A stretch of DNA of 64,000 nt from Actinobacillus succinogenes 130Z (GTDB lineage: Bacteria; Pseudomonadota; Gammaproteobacteria; Enterobacterales; Pasteurellaceae). The position numbers and the translations under genes were made by a program. The notes below the pieces were generated by a model, which was not told where the DNA came from, searched no databases, and saw nothing but the letters and a program-made list of their open reading frames with translations. Below are positions 42,279 through 51,570 of the stretch, piece after piece; positions within the stretch are counted from its first letter, which is position 1, and the number at the start of each line of letters is the position of its first letter. The stretch spans positions 62,001 through 126,000 of the forward strand of contig NC_009655.1 in the NCBI RefSeq assembly GCF_000017245.1, given 5' to 3'.

Positions 42279-43220
42279 TTATCCTTCAATCGTTGTAATT
42301 TTAACGTTGGCGAGAATCGGTTCGAGTAACGCCCGATCACTGACTCCCACATTGCTTTGCGATACGGCAAAGGCTGAAACCGCACTGGCAAACGCCAAGG
42401 TATCCTGTTGGGACAATCCGTTTACTACACCGTAAATCAACCCTGCCACCATGGAATCGCCTGCACCGACGGTACTTACCACATTTTCACATTTCGGCGG
42501 TTGCGCCCGTACTACGCCCTGTTCGCTCAACCACAGCGAACCCTCGGCTCCCATGGAAATAATTACGTTGGCAATGCCTTGCGTCTGCAATTTTTTTGCA
42601 GCCTGAACAATTTCTTCCAAACTGTTCAAGCTGTGTCCAATCCAAGCTTCTAATTCGCGATGATTCGGTTTCACTAACCAAGGATGTGCGGTTAACCCCG
42701 CGGTTAAGGCAGCGTTGGAACTGTCCAGTACGACTTTTACGCCGGCTTGATGTAACTGACGTAACCAATCGGCGAATAATTCCGGCGTAACACCGCGCGG
42801 AAGGCTGCCGCAAACCGCCACGATGTCGAAGGCTTGGCAATAAGCTAACGAATCCGCTACAAATTTCTGCCAATCCGCTGCCGAAATGTGATAGCCCAAG
42901 AAGTTTAAATCCGTCACATCCGCTTCCGTTTCGGTAATTTTTACATTAATACGGGTTTTACCGGCTACCCGCTGAAATTTATCCTCCAAACCGACGGAAG
43001 CAAACAAGCGCTCGAAATCACCGACGTTGTCTTTACCCAGAAAACCGCCGACGGCAACGCTGACACCGAGATCATTCAGCACTTTCGCCACATTAATGCC
43101 TTTACCGGCAGGGAATAAACCCAGCGTTTCCACCGTGTTAACTTCGCCTAATTCGATACGTTTCAAACGACCGACTAAATCATAAGCGGCATTTAAGGTA
43201 ATAGTTGCTACTTTCGCCAT
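42279..43220 (-). CDS. fruK: 1-phosphofructokinase
   Basis: Phosphorylates fructose-1-phosphate to fructose-1,6-bisphosphate. The 313-residue PfkB-family protein has LGLFPAGKGINVAKVLNDLGV near the N-terminus and the catalytic STVGAGDSMVAG in the C-terminal part. It lies two bases after the fruB stop codon, and fruA follows at four bases, so translational coupling is likely. Confidence 0.96.
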   Translation of the reverse strand: MAKVATITLNAAYDLVGRLKRIELGEVNTVETLGLFPAGKGINVAKVLNDLGVSVAVGGFLGKDNVGDFERLFASVGLEDKFQRVAGKTRINVKITETEADVTDLNFLGYHISAADWQKFVADSLAYCQAFDIVAVCGSLPRGVTPELFADWLRQLHQAGVKVVLDSSNAALTAGLTAHPWLVKPNHRELEAWIGHSLNSLEEIVQAAKKLQTQGIANVIISMGAEGSLWLSEQGVVRAQPPKCENVVSTVGAGDSMVAGLIYGVVNGLSQQDTLAFASAVSAFAVSQSNVGVSDRALLEPILANVKITTIEG

Positions 43221-43222
43221 AA

Positions 43223-44725
43223 TTATTCTCCTAACCCCGCCGCAATGATCGCACCGATACCGTCGATTGCCTGTTGCGCTTCTTCACCGGTTGCCACAAA
43301 ACGCAAGCGATGACCTTTGGTTGCGCCTAACGCCACAATTTTCATCAGGCTTTTTGCACTGACTAATTGGGTATTACGATCAAGATTCTGTACCGCCACG
43401 GAAGCATTATATTTTTTCACTTCATTGACCAACACCGCGCTCGGACGGGCGTGTAAACCGTGCTCGTTATTGAGTACAAAAATGCCTTCGGCGCCGTCGG
43501 CGGATTTTGCCTCGTTTTTTTCCGGCACATTGGCTGTCGAATCCGCAGACACCACTTCAATGGTGTCCGGTTCTGCCGGCGGCACGGCGGACACGCCTTC
43601 ACCCAGACCTTCGGAAAAGGCTTTTGCCAACGCTTCCATAGCCTGTTCTGCGTCATCGCCTTGTGCCACAAAACGCAAACGATGATTTTTAGTTGCGCCG
43701 ATACCCACTAACTTCATTGCGCTTTTCGCATTCACCGCCAAACCGCCGCGAGTAAGATTTTCCACTGTAATTTTCGCGCCGAAGGCTTTTAAGGTATTCA
43801 CTAAAACCGTGCTGGGACGAGCATGCAAACCGTGTTCATTACGTAACGTGAAGGTTCCGATTACAGTCCCGCCGGCTTGTGCCGGCACAGTATTCACTAC
43901 CAATTCCGTACCGTTTAATGCCGCAACAATTTGTTCCCGCGAACCGGTTAACAGCTGCTCCTGCACATTCGTATCCAATAACCGTGCCAGCGTTTCGTTT
44001 ACCGCATCGTCTTTGGACGAGACCGTTAATACCGCCCGCACGGTTTTGCCGTTATATTCGAACGCTTTGCGCGCCCGACTGAATGCCAAACCGTTTTTGA
44101 CATTGCCCGCAACGCTATCCGTCAGCCATAATCCTTTTCCTAACGGCAACGCCGGTGAGCTAATAACCTCAGAAACAAAGGCATTTTCCACCACACTCTG
44201 TTCCTGTAATTTACCCGCATTGATCGCGGTTAAAGTCAGCAAACTGGTGGTATCTACGTCTAAGCTGATCGTTTCAGCTTTCACGACAAAGTCTTCCGCT
44301 TCGCCCATGAGAATTGCGCGGAATTTCTTCACATCATCTAATGTGGCCAATTTTGCCGCCGTGTCCTCATCGCCCAAAACATGCGTCAGTTGGCGCAGTA
44401 ACGACAAATGTTCATCCGAACGGGCGGCGATTCCTATTACCACATAAGCTTTATTGCCCTCTCCCCATTCGATACCTTGCGGAAACTGGAACACGGCCAC
44501 ACCGGTATTTTTAACTAACCCGCGGGTTTCCAAGGTACCGTGGGGAATGGCAATGCCGTTACCCAAAAAGGTGGAAGTCTGCTGTTCACGCCCCAGCATG
44601 CCTTGTAAATAACCGCTTTCTACATACCCCCCCTGCTCTAACGCGGCAGCCGCCATTTCGATGGCCTGTTGTTTATCCGTAGCTTGAGCGGCAAGATGAA
44701 TGTTATTTTCAGGTAAATTGAACAT
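43223..44725 (-). CDS. fruB: Fructose PTS EIIA-HPr protein with two HPr domains
   Basis: Transfers phosphate from enzyme I to FruA. Of 500 residues, the N-terminal EIIA domain has phosphohistidine His62 (IAIPHGTLE); a linker/M domain follows; then two HPr domains with His301 (NEHGLHARPST) and His425 (NEHGLHARPSA), joined by an acidic Ala/Pro-rich linker. E. coli FruB has one HPr domain and about 376 residues; a two-HPr form of about 500 residues is known from Haemophilus. First gene of the operon. Confidence 0.95.
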   Translation of the reverse strand: MFNLPENNIHLAAQATDKQQAIEMAAAALEQGGYVESGYLQGMLGREQQTSTFLGNGIAIPHGTLETRGLVKNTGVAVFQFPQGIEWGEGNKAYVVIGIAARSDEHLSLLRQLTHVLGDEDTAAKLATLDDVKKFRAILMGEAEDFVVKAETISLDVDTTSLLTLTAINAGKLQEQSVVENAFVSEVISSPALPLGKGLWLTDSVAGNVKNGLAFSRARKAFEYNGKTVRAVLTVSSKDDAVNETLARLLDTNVQEQLLTGSREQIVAALNGTELVVNTVPAQAGGTVIGTFTLRNEHGLHARPSTVLVNTLKAFGAKITVENLTRGGLAVNAKSAMKLVGIGATKNHRLRFVAQGDDAEQAMEALAKAFSEGLGEGVSAVPPAEPDTIEVVSADSTANVPEKNEAKSADGAEGIFVLNNEHGLHARPSAVLVNEVKKYNASVAVQNLDRNTQLVSAKSLMKIVALGATKGHRLRFVATGEEAQQAIDGIGAIIAAGLGE

Positions 44726-44801
44726 TCTGCTGTCCTTTTGTTGAATAAAAAATGAAAAGGCTAAAACAACAAAAGTGCGGTCGTTTTAGCCTGAATTTTT
44801 G

Positions 44802-45314
44802 TTACTTACACACACCCAGTAACTGTTCCGAGCCCTTGCTGATGTATTCGTCGTTCTCACTGCGGGATTTCCCTTTTTTCAAATCAAGCATGGCATCGTA
44901 AATCCCCTGCGTCATACTCGGGCGATCGATTTTCGACCAGCAGTCTTTACTCAAACGGCTGAAATTATTCTGTAAATCCGAAGCGAACACCACGCCGCTG
45001 TAATAGGCGTGCACATTACTGTCAATGCCCGCCGAAAGCTTGGCCCGCACTTGTTCAACCGGTACCAGAATACGGTTACGGTTCCAGTCATTCACTCCGC
45101 TGGCAAAATTGTTTACATCATAGCTGTCGTTGATCTGCCCTTTATACGTTTGTACCGTAGAGGCATAAGCGACGGCATAAGATTTTTGATCAATCTGATC
45201 CTGCTCCAAATTAATCACGGGCTTGCTGTTTCCCATAAACGGTACATAATCCGAAATAGAAGAACAGGCGGCGGTCATGGCGATTAACGCGGCTAATGAA
45301 AATTGCTTAAACAT
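44802..45314 (-). CDS. Putative lipoprotein of unknown function
   Basis: A 170-residue protein with a short signal sequence and a lipobox-like TAAC at Cys17, so probably a lipoprotein. The mature part is soluble, with a long predicted helix (LEQDQIDQKSYAVAYASTVQ) and a basic segment near the end (LDLKKGKSRSENDE). I do not recognise the family. It stands alone between fruB and glpE, with an uptake sequence downstream near 44771-44782. Confidence 0.7.
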   Translation of the reverse strand: MFKQFSLAALIAMTAACSSISDYVPFMGNSKPVINLEQDQIDQKSYAVAYASTVQTYKGQINDSYDVNNFASGVNDWNRNRILVPVEQVRAKLSAGIDSNVHAYYSGVVFASDLQNNFSRLSKDCWSKIDRPSMTQGIYDAMLDLKKGKSRSENDEYISKGSEQLLGVCK

Positions 45315-45447
45315 AAATACCCTTCATAGCAAGTGAAAAAAAGTATAGCTAAGCCATTATACTGAATTCTGCATAAGAACAAAAAACGTTTTTTCCGGAA
45401 AATACTTCTGTTACAATTAATCCATATCAATTGACTCAGGAATTAAT

Positions 45448-45783
45448 ATGGCATTTACAGAAATTACACCGGAACGCGCATGGGACATGATACAAACCGA
45501 AAACGCCGTTTTGCTTGATGTACGCGATGCCGAGCGTTTTAGTTACAGCCGCGCACAAGGCGCATTCCATTTAACCAACCAAAGCTACGGGGAATTTCAG
45601 GACACCTATGATTTTGATCATCCCGTCATAGTCAGTTGTTATCACGGTATAAGCAGCCGCTCGATAGCGGCATTTCTGGCTGAACAGGGCTATGATAACG
45701 TGTACAGCGTTATCGGTGGTTTTGAGGGCTGGCAACGTGCGGGACTGCCGATGGAAACCGCTTATGGCGTTAAGCCGATATAA
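45448..45783 (+). CDS. glpE: Thiosulfate sulfurtransferase GlpE (rhodanese)
   Basis: Single-domain rhodanese of 111 residues moving sulfur from thiosulfate to cyanide or thioredoxin. The active-site loop is SCYHGISS with Cys64, and the N-terminal ENAVLLDVRDAERF is the usual CH2A motif. First gene of glpE-glpG-glpR as in enterobacteria. Its last 22 bases overlap the 3' end of a convergent membrane-protein gene. Confidence 0.93.
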   Translation: MAFTEITPERAWDMIQTENAVLLDVRDAERFSYSRAQGAFHLTNQSYGEFQDTYDFDHPVIVSCYHGISSRSIAAFLAEQGYDNVYSVIGGFEGWQRAGLPMETAYGVKPI

Positions 45784-46067
45784 CCGATTGCCAATAAAAC
45801 ACCCCAAAAAACGACCGCACTTATCAACAATGCAGGTTTGGCTTTTGCCGGATTTCGCCGATTCATTTTAAATAGAACACGAGCCGTCAACACAAATACA
45901 ACGGGATAAAACCAGAATACCGACGCCATAGCGACCGGATGGGATAACGCCGGATTCTCCAAAATCGCCGGCGACAATAGCAATGCCAGCGGCCATAATA
46001 AAACCGGCGAACAAAATCCCGCCAACGCCCAGATAAAAAGGCTAAATCCCGAATTTTCCTTTTCCAT
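45762..46067 (-). CDS. Small membrane protein inserted antisense between glpE and glpG
   Basis: A protein of 101 residues (start ATG 46067, MEKENSGFSLFIWALAGF) with three predicted membrane helices and a basic loop (KMNRRNPAKAKP) between helices 2 and 3. The longer frame from 46100 reaches to within 20 bases of the glpG start. It overlaps glpE tail to tail by 22 bases. Family not recognised; the coherent three-helix pattern and positive-inside loop support it being real. Confidence 0.65.
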   Translation of the reverse strand: MEKENSGFSLFIWALAGFCSPVLLWPLALLLSPAILENPALSHPVAMASVFWFYPVVFVLTARVLFKMNRRNPAKAKPALLISAVVFWGVLLAIGYIGLTP

Positions 46068-46120
46068 CGTATTTTGCTTCTTTATAATGGTTAAAAACAC
46101 ATTAACAAGGACTATAGCAA

Positions 46121-46996
46121 ATGCAGCGTTTATTTGGAACCGAAATTCATAGTTTAGCGTGGGGATTCCGTGATTACGTACGCGCCCGGTATCGGGTCGA
46201 ATTGATTTTACGTGCGGAAGCGGATAGCTACGGTGTGAAAATTCTGAATGTCTACCTGCCGGATAATTCTCCCCATATCCACCTTATTCAACAAGAAGCC
46301 GAACGGTATTTGGCCAATCCTTTCGCCGCCGAATATCATCAGGCGAGCTGGACCGACGGCGATATTCAAACAGTTGAAACAATCGCACCTGCGTTTTCTT
46401 GGTTGCGGACGCTTATACGCTGGCGGCAAATAAAATTCACCGTTTTTTTGACCGCACTTTGTATTGCAATTTATCTGTTTGAAATCGTGGGTTATGACCA
46501 ATCCATTATGCTATTCGCGCACTATCCTGCGGAATTCGGCGAAGAACGGCAATTCTGGCGCTATTTCAGTCATACTTTAGTCCATTTATCTCCATTACAT
46601 ATTCTATTTAACCTATGCTGGTGGTGGATTTTTGCCGGCGCCATCGAACGGCATTTAGGGACATTCACACTCATTACCCTTTATTGTTTATCCGGTATAA
46701 TCAGCGGTGTGGCGCAAAACTACGCCAGCGGACCGGCATTCTTCGGCTTATCCGGCGTGGTTTATGCGGTAATGGGGTTTGTCTTCTCAGCCGATAAATT
46801 CGGCAAAACACAGGGAACTCTGTTGCCACAAGGTTTTTTTAGTATGTTGGTGGTCGGGATTCTATTCGGTTTCGTCAGCCCATTAATCGGTGTTCAAATG
46901 GGTAATGCCGCCCATATATCCGGTCTAATCACCGGATTAATTTGTGGTTTTCTCTACACAAAGACTAGGCAAAGCCATGAAATTCCACTAAAGTAA
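46121..46996 (+). CDS. glpG: Rhomboid intramembrane serine protease GlpG
   Basis: Inner-membrane protease of 291 residues cleaving transmembrane substrates. The N-terminal cytoplasmic domain (about 1-95) precedes six helices; the catalytic dyad is Ser211 in GLSGVVYAVMG and His265 in AHISGL, with HTLVHLSPLHILFN (oxyanion-stabilising His/Asn region) in helix 2. Length slightly above E. coli GlpG (276). Confidence 0.95.
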   Translation: MQRLFGTEIHSLAWGFRDYVRARYRVELILRAEADSYGVKILNVYLPDNSPHIHLIQQEAERYLANPFAAEYHQASWTDGDIQTVETIAPAFSWLRTLIRWRQIKFTVFLTALCIAIYLFEIVGYDQSIMLFAHYPAEFGEERQFWRYFSHTLVHLSPLHILFNLCWWWIFAGAIERHLGTFTLITLYCLSGIISGVAQNYASGPAFFGLSGVVYAVMGFVFSADKFGKTQGTLLPQGFFSMLVVGILFGFVSPLIGVQMGNAAHISGLITGLICGFLYTKTRQSHEIPLK

Positions 46997-47026
46997 AGAA
47001 AACTCGGTATCAGTTTGAGGAATGTT

Positions 47027-47785
47027 ATGAAACAGTCTATTCGTCATAATAAAATTGTTGAGTTCGTCATGCAAAAAGGCTATGTCAGCACGGAAGAACT
47101 TGTCACCCTGCTAGATGTCAGTCCGCAAACTATCCGACGGGATCTTAACGAATTGGCTGAAAATAATAGAATTCGTCGCCATCATGGCGGTGCAGCCTCC
47201 CCGTCCAGTTCAGAAAACAGTGATTATTTAGATCGTAAACAATTTTTCTCACAAGAGAAAAACCGTATCGCCGCCGAAGTGGCAAAAATCATTCCGAACG
47301 GCGCATCACTTTTCATCGACATAGGTACCACACCGGAAGCTGTCGCCAATGCGCTGCTTAACCACAAAAATCTGCGCGTTGTTACCAACAATCTCAATGC
47401 CGCCCATATTCTTATGCAAAACGAAACTTTCAATATCACCATTGCAGGCGGTTCGTTACGCCAAGACGGCGGTATTATCGGCTCCGCCACTATCAGCTTT
47501 ATTTCCCAGTTTCGGTTAGATTTCGGCATAATCGGTATCAGCAGCATCGATCAGGACGGCTCCTTGCTTGATTACGATTTCCATGAAGTTCAGGTAAAAC
47601 GGACAATGATCGAAAGTTCCCGCATTGCGTTGTTAGTCGCCGACCATTCTAAATTCAGCCGTACTGCGATGGTACGTTTGGGAGAAATCAACGAGATCGA
47701 TTACTTCTTTACCGATACGCTGTTGCCGGTTTCAGTACAAGAAAAACTAGACCCGGCCAAAGTCAATGTCAAAATTTGTCGTTAA
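47027..47785 (+). CDS. glpR: DeoR-family repressor GlpR
   Basis: Glycerol-3-phosphate regulon repressor, 252 residues. ATG 47027 follows GAGG at good spacing; an upstream TTG at 47015 lies within that site and is unlikely. DeoR helix-turn-helix: VMQKGYVSTEELVTLLDVSPQTIRRDL region (about 14-40); the C-terminal sugar-phosphate sensor has SLFIDIGTTPEAVANAL and ADHSKFSRTAMVRLG. Third gene of the glpEGR order, 30 bases after glpG. Confidence 0.92.
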   Translation: MKQSIRHNKIVEFVMQKGYVSTEELVTLLDVSPQTIRRDLNELAENNRIRRHHGGAASPSSSENSDYLDRKQFFSQEKNRIAAEVAKIIPNGASLFIDIGTTPEAVANALLNHKNLRVVTNNLNAAHILMQNETFNITIAGGSLRQDGGIIGSATISFISQFRLDFGIIGISSIDQDGSLLDYDFHEVQVKRTMIESSRIALLVADHSKFSRTAMVRLGEINEIDYFFTDTLLPVSVQEKLDPAKVNVKICR

Positions 47786-47906
47786 ATCGCTTTAAAATCA
47801 AATAATTTGGAATCCGCTTCACAAATCCGAAATATTCTTCGTTATTTCGTTGCTTTTTCACTGCGCTAGATGCAAAACTAAACCTAAAACGTAAGAGAAA
47901 ATCAGC

Positions 47907-48533
47907 ATGAAATACGCTTTTATTGATTATGAAAACCTTAACAGTCTGAACGGAGTCAAATTAGAGCAATATGAAAAAATATTTATTTTTATTGGCGCGG
48001 CACCTAATCAGGCAGAGATTCGTATATCTGAAAAATTTACCGATAAAATCAATATTTCATTGATTACAGTGAAACAGATTGCCCAAAATAATGTAGATTT
48101 CCATTTAAGCTATTATTTAGGAAAGCTCGACCAAACAGCACCTAAATCCGTCGAATTTCATGTATTGTCAAAAGATCTCGGCTATCAGGGAATATGCAAT
48201 TTCATCCGACAACAAAAAACACCACGGCATTGTTTACTCGTTCAGCCTGAAAGTGCGGTCAAAATTACAAAAGATTTTTTCGACACCACACAACAACAAA
48301 ATTAGCGATTAATCAATGAAAGTTTTTCGGTTTATAAAACCTTGTTAATGAAAATTTCACCGCGTCATTTACCCGGTAAACGAGAAAAATTAGAAAACCA
48401 TATCCGTAGTCAAACGCCATTGAAAACTTTAAAAACAGACTGCAGTACAGCTCTTCAAGCGATTATTATGCGCTTAGTTAATGAAAAAATATTATTCATA
48501 CAGGGGAATAAAGTCATTTATTCACAGGAATAA
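47907..48533 (+). pseudogene. PIN-like nuclease-domain gene interrupted by one amber codon
   Basis: The first part, 132 residues to a TAG at 48303-48305, has a PIN-like fold: MKYAFIDYENLNSL with the first acidic residues, then NNVDFHLSYYLGKLDQ and HVLSKDLGYQGICNFIRQQ. After the TAG the same frame continues without another stop for 75 codons to 48533, encoding HLPGKREKLENHIRSQ and a small helical end typical of a C-terminal extension. The intact product would be about 208 residues. A nonsense mutation, suppression or sequencing error are all possible. PIN proteins are metal-dependent RNases. Confidence 0.7.
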
Positions 48534-48551
48534 AGCAGAGATAAACAAAAT

Positions 48552-48579
48552 AAAAAGGGCACCCTAAGGTACCCTTTTT
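48552..48579 (-). terminator. tuf terminator
   Basis: A 12-bp stem with one mismatch: AAAAAGGGCACC (48552-48563), loop CTAA, GGTACCCTTTTT (48568-48579). On the minus strand it follows the tuf stop and ends in a T-run. Confidence 0.9.
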
Positions 48580-48601
48580 GAATGTCTCAATGACAAACCT
48601 A

Positions 48602-49786
48602 TTATTTGATTACGCTCGCTACCACGCCGGCGCCTACCGTACGGCCGCCTTCGCGGATTGCGAAACGTAAACCCTGGTCCATCGCAATCGGATGGATTAA
48701 GCTTACCGTCATTTTTACGTTATCGCCAGGCATAACCATTTCTACGCCTTCCGGTAATTCGATTGTACCCGTTACGTCAGTCGTACGGAAATAGAACTGC
48801 GGACGGTAACCTTTGAAGAACGGAGTATGACGACCGCCTTCTTCTTTTGACAATACGTACACTTCCGATACGAAGTCTGTGTGCGGTGTGATTGAACCCG
48901 GTTTCGCCAATACTTGACCGCGTTCGATTTCTTCACGTTTGGTACCGCGTAATAACGCACCGATGTTTTCACCCGCACGACCTTCGTCCAGTAATTTACG
49001 GAACATTTCAACTCCGGTTACGGTAGTTTTCGTCGTATCTTTGATACCGACGATTTCTACTTCGTCACCGGTACGGATGATGCCGCGTTCTACACGACCG
49101 GTGACTACCGTACCACGGCCTGAGATTGAGAATACGTCTTCAATCGGTAATAAGAACGGTTGGTCAATCGCACGTTCAGGTTCCGGAATATAGCTATCCA
49201 GAGCGTTCGCCAATTCAAGAATTTTTTCTTCCCATTCCGCTTCGCCTTCCAACGCTTTTAATGCGGAACCACGAATGATTGGCGTGTCATCGCCCGGGAA
49301 ATCATATTGGGTCAGAAGTTCGCGAACTTCCATTTCAACTAATTCCAATAATTCTTCGTCATCCACCATGTCGCATTTGTTTAAGAATACGATGATGTAC
49401 GGTACGCCTACCTGGCGACCTAATAAGATGTGCTCACGGGTTTGCGGCATAGGACCGTCTGTTGCCGCTACCACTAAGATTGCGCCGTCCATTTGTGCCG
49501 CACCGGTGATCATGTTTTTCACATAGTCCGCGTGTCCCGGGCAGTCAACGTGAGCATAGTGACGGGTCGGCGTATCGTATTCAACGTGTGATGTGTTGAT
49601 GGTGATACCACGCGCTTTTTCTTCCGGCGCGTTATCGATTTGGTCGAATGCGCGAGCCGCACCGCCGTAGTGTTTGGATAATACTGTGGTGATTGCTGCT
49701 GTTAAAGTTGTTTTACCGTGGTCAACGTGGCCGATTGTACCCACGTTTACGTGCGGTTTTGTACGTTCAAATTTTTCTTTAGACAT
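48602..49786 (-). CDS. tuf: Elongation factor Tu
   Basis: Delivers aminoacyl-tRNA to the ribosome. The 394-residue protein has the P-loop GHVDHGKTT, the switch regions [15 protein letters not shown] and [12 protein letters not shown], and NKCDMVDD for guanine recognition; the C-terminal domain ends [11 protein letters not shown]. It follows four tRNA genes, as tufB does in E. coli. Pasteurellaceae normally carry a second tuf near fusA, so strong codon bias and gene conversion are expected. Confidence 0.99.
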
Positions 49787-49890
49787 TGAAAGTCCCTCTA
49801 AAAAACACGGTTACGATGGTACAATAACACCAAGTTAACCTAATGTAATTAATCAACGGTTTCTGTTAAACGGATAGGTGAAAATAGGCG

Positions 49891-49966
49891 TGGTGCTGAT
49901 AGGCGGATTTGAACCGCCGACCTCACCCTTACCAAGGGTGCGCTCTACCAACTGAGCTATATCAGC
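49891..49966 (-). tRNA. thrT: tRNA-Thr (GGT)
   Basis: 76 bases including encoded CCA. The reverse complement begins GCTGATATAGCTCAGTTGGT and folds into a full cloverleaf with anticodon GGT in CTTGGTAA and GGTTCAAATCC as T arm. Last of four tRNAs before tuf. Confidence 0.97.
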
Positions 49967-49970
49967 GTAC

Positions 49971-50045
<75 letters not shown>

Positions 50046-50081
50046 AGTCCTAAATTCATCTGTCCCATCAAATCTTGTGAG

Positions 50082-50166
50082 TGGTGGAGGGAGAAGGATT
50101 CGAACCTTCGAAGGCTGAGCCAACAGATTTACAGTCTGCCCCCTTTGGCCGCTCGGGAACCCCTCC
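50082..50166 (-). tRNA. tyrU: tRNA-Tyr (GTA)
   Basis: 85 bases with encoded CCA and a long variable arm as expected for class II tRNA-Tyr. Acceptor pairs GGAGGGG with CCTCC; anticodon GTA in CTGTAAA. Second tRNA of the operon. Confidence 0.97.
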
Positions 50167-50193
50167 ACACTAGATTGATCTTGTTTATGAAAA

Positions 50194-50269
<76 letters not shown>

Positions 50270-50289
50270 GTCATAAGCAAGTGACGCGT

Positions 50290-50317
50290 ATTATATGGAA
50301 AAATTTACCTCTGACAA
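50290..50317 (-). promoter_or_regulatory. Sigma-70 promoter of the tRNA-tuf operon
   Basis: On the minus strand: -35 TTGTCA (50312-50317), 16-base spacer, -10 TATAAT (50290-50295), then a GC-rich discriminator ACGCG as in stringently controlled stable-RNA promoters. AT-rich sequence upstream of the -35 could serve as an UP element. Confidence 0.85.
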
Positions 50318-50469
50318 GTGTTTTTTTGTAAAAAATCAATATTTTTTAATTATTCGCTTAAATTCCACACAAAAATGCAAAAAATTGTTATTTTTTGACC
50401 GCACTTTATAAAATTCACTGTGCACGGACGCTTTATAAAGGTATATTCTTAACAAAATTTTCTTATTAC

Positions 50470-51423
50470 ATGAATGCAAAAATCGTGAATACTTTAAATC
50501 AGCCACCAATTGCCGGTCCGTTTCTTGTCTTTAACCGTTTGCAATGGGCGGAATTGCGCAAATCGGTTCCGTTAACCTTAACCGAACAGGACCTGAAACC
50601 GCTGCTTGGTATTAATGAAGAATTATCGCTGGATGAAGTCAGCACCATTTATTTACCGCTTGTCCGTCTGATTAATTATTATATTGAAGAAAATCTGCGC
50701 CGCCAAACCGTGCTCAACCGGTTTCTGGGCGGACAACATCCCAAAGTACCTTACATTATCAGTATTGCCGGCAGCGTAGCGGTAGGAAAAAGTACATCAG
50801 CACGTATTTTACAGTCTTTGCTGGCAAATTGGCCGCAGGCTCGCAAAGTAGATTTAATTACAACTGACGGTTTCCTTTACCCTCTTGCCGATTTGCAGGA
50901 GAAAAATCTGTTGCAGAAAAAAGGCTTTCCGGTTTCTTACGATACGCCTAAGCTGATTCAGTTTTTAGCCGATATCAAATCCGGTAAACCTCATGTGAAA
51001 GCACCGATTTATTCTCATTTAACTTACGACATTATTCCGAATCGGTTTAATCTGGTAAATCAGCCAGATATCCTTATTCTGGAAGGATTGAATGTTTTGC
51101 AAACCGGTAATAAAGCGAAAACTTTCGTTTCGGATTTCGTGGATTTTTCCGTTTATGTGGATGCCGACGAAGCACTGTTGCGGGAATGGTATATTCGCCG
51201 TTTTTTGAAGTTCCGGCAAAGCGCATTTAACAATCCTCATTCCTACTTTAAACATTACGCCTCTTTATCCGAACAAGACGCCATTAATACCGCAACCAAT
51301 ATTTGGGATACTATCAACGGATTGAATTTGAAACAGAATATTTTACCGACCCGAGAACGGGCGAATCTGATTCTGCACAAAGGCGCCGACCATGCGGTAC
51401 AGGAAGTGAAACTGCGTAAATAA
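50470..51423 (+). CDS. coaA: Pantothenate kinase, type I
   Basis: Phosphorylates pantothenate, the first committed step of coenzyme A synthesis. ATG 50470 gives 317 residues, the usual family size; the frame runs open upstream but without a start context. Marks are the P-loop GSVAVGKSTSARIL at about 100, TTDGFLYP, KKGFPVSYD and YIRRFLKFR. It is divergent from the tRNA operon and convergent with the capsule locus. Confidence 0.95.
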   Translation: MNAKIVNTLNQPPIAGPFLVFNRLQWAELRKSVPLTLTEQDLKPLLGINEELSLDEVSTIYLPLVRLINYYIEENLRRQTVLNRFLGGQHPKVPYIISIAGSVAVGKSTSARILQSLLANWPQARKVDLITTDGFLYPLADLQEKNLLQKKGFPVSYDTPKLIQFLADIKSGKPHVKAPIYSHLTYDIIPNRFNLVNQPDILILEGLNVLQTGNKAKTFVSDFVDFSVYVDADEALLREWYIRRFLKFRQSAFNNPHSYFKHYASLSEQDAINTATNIWDTINGLNLKQNILPTRERANLILHKGADHAVQEVKLRK

Positions 51424-51570
51424 TAAATAAAAAAACAGACGAAAAAACGACCGCACTTCGCTCATTTCGTCCAAGTGCGATCCGATCCGTCGTCGTTTTT
51501 TATTTTACCGAATATCGTTCGTTGCCCCATAAAAATGCCGTTTGCAGCAATTCAAACGACATTTTACGGT

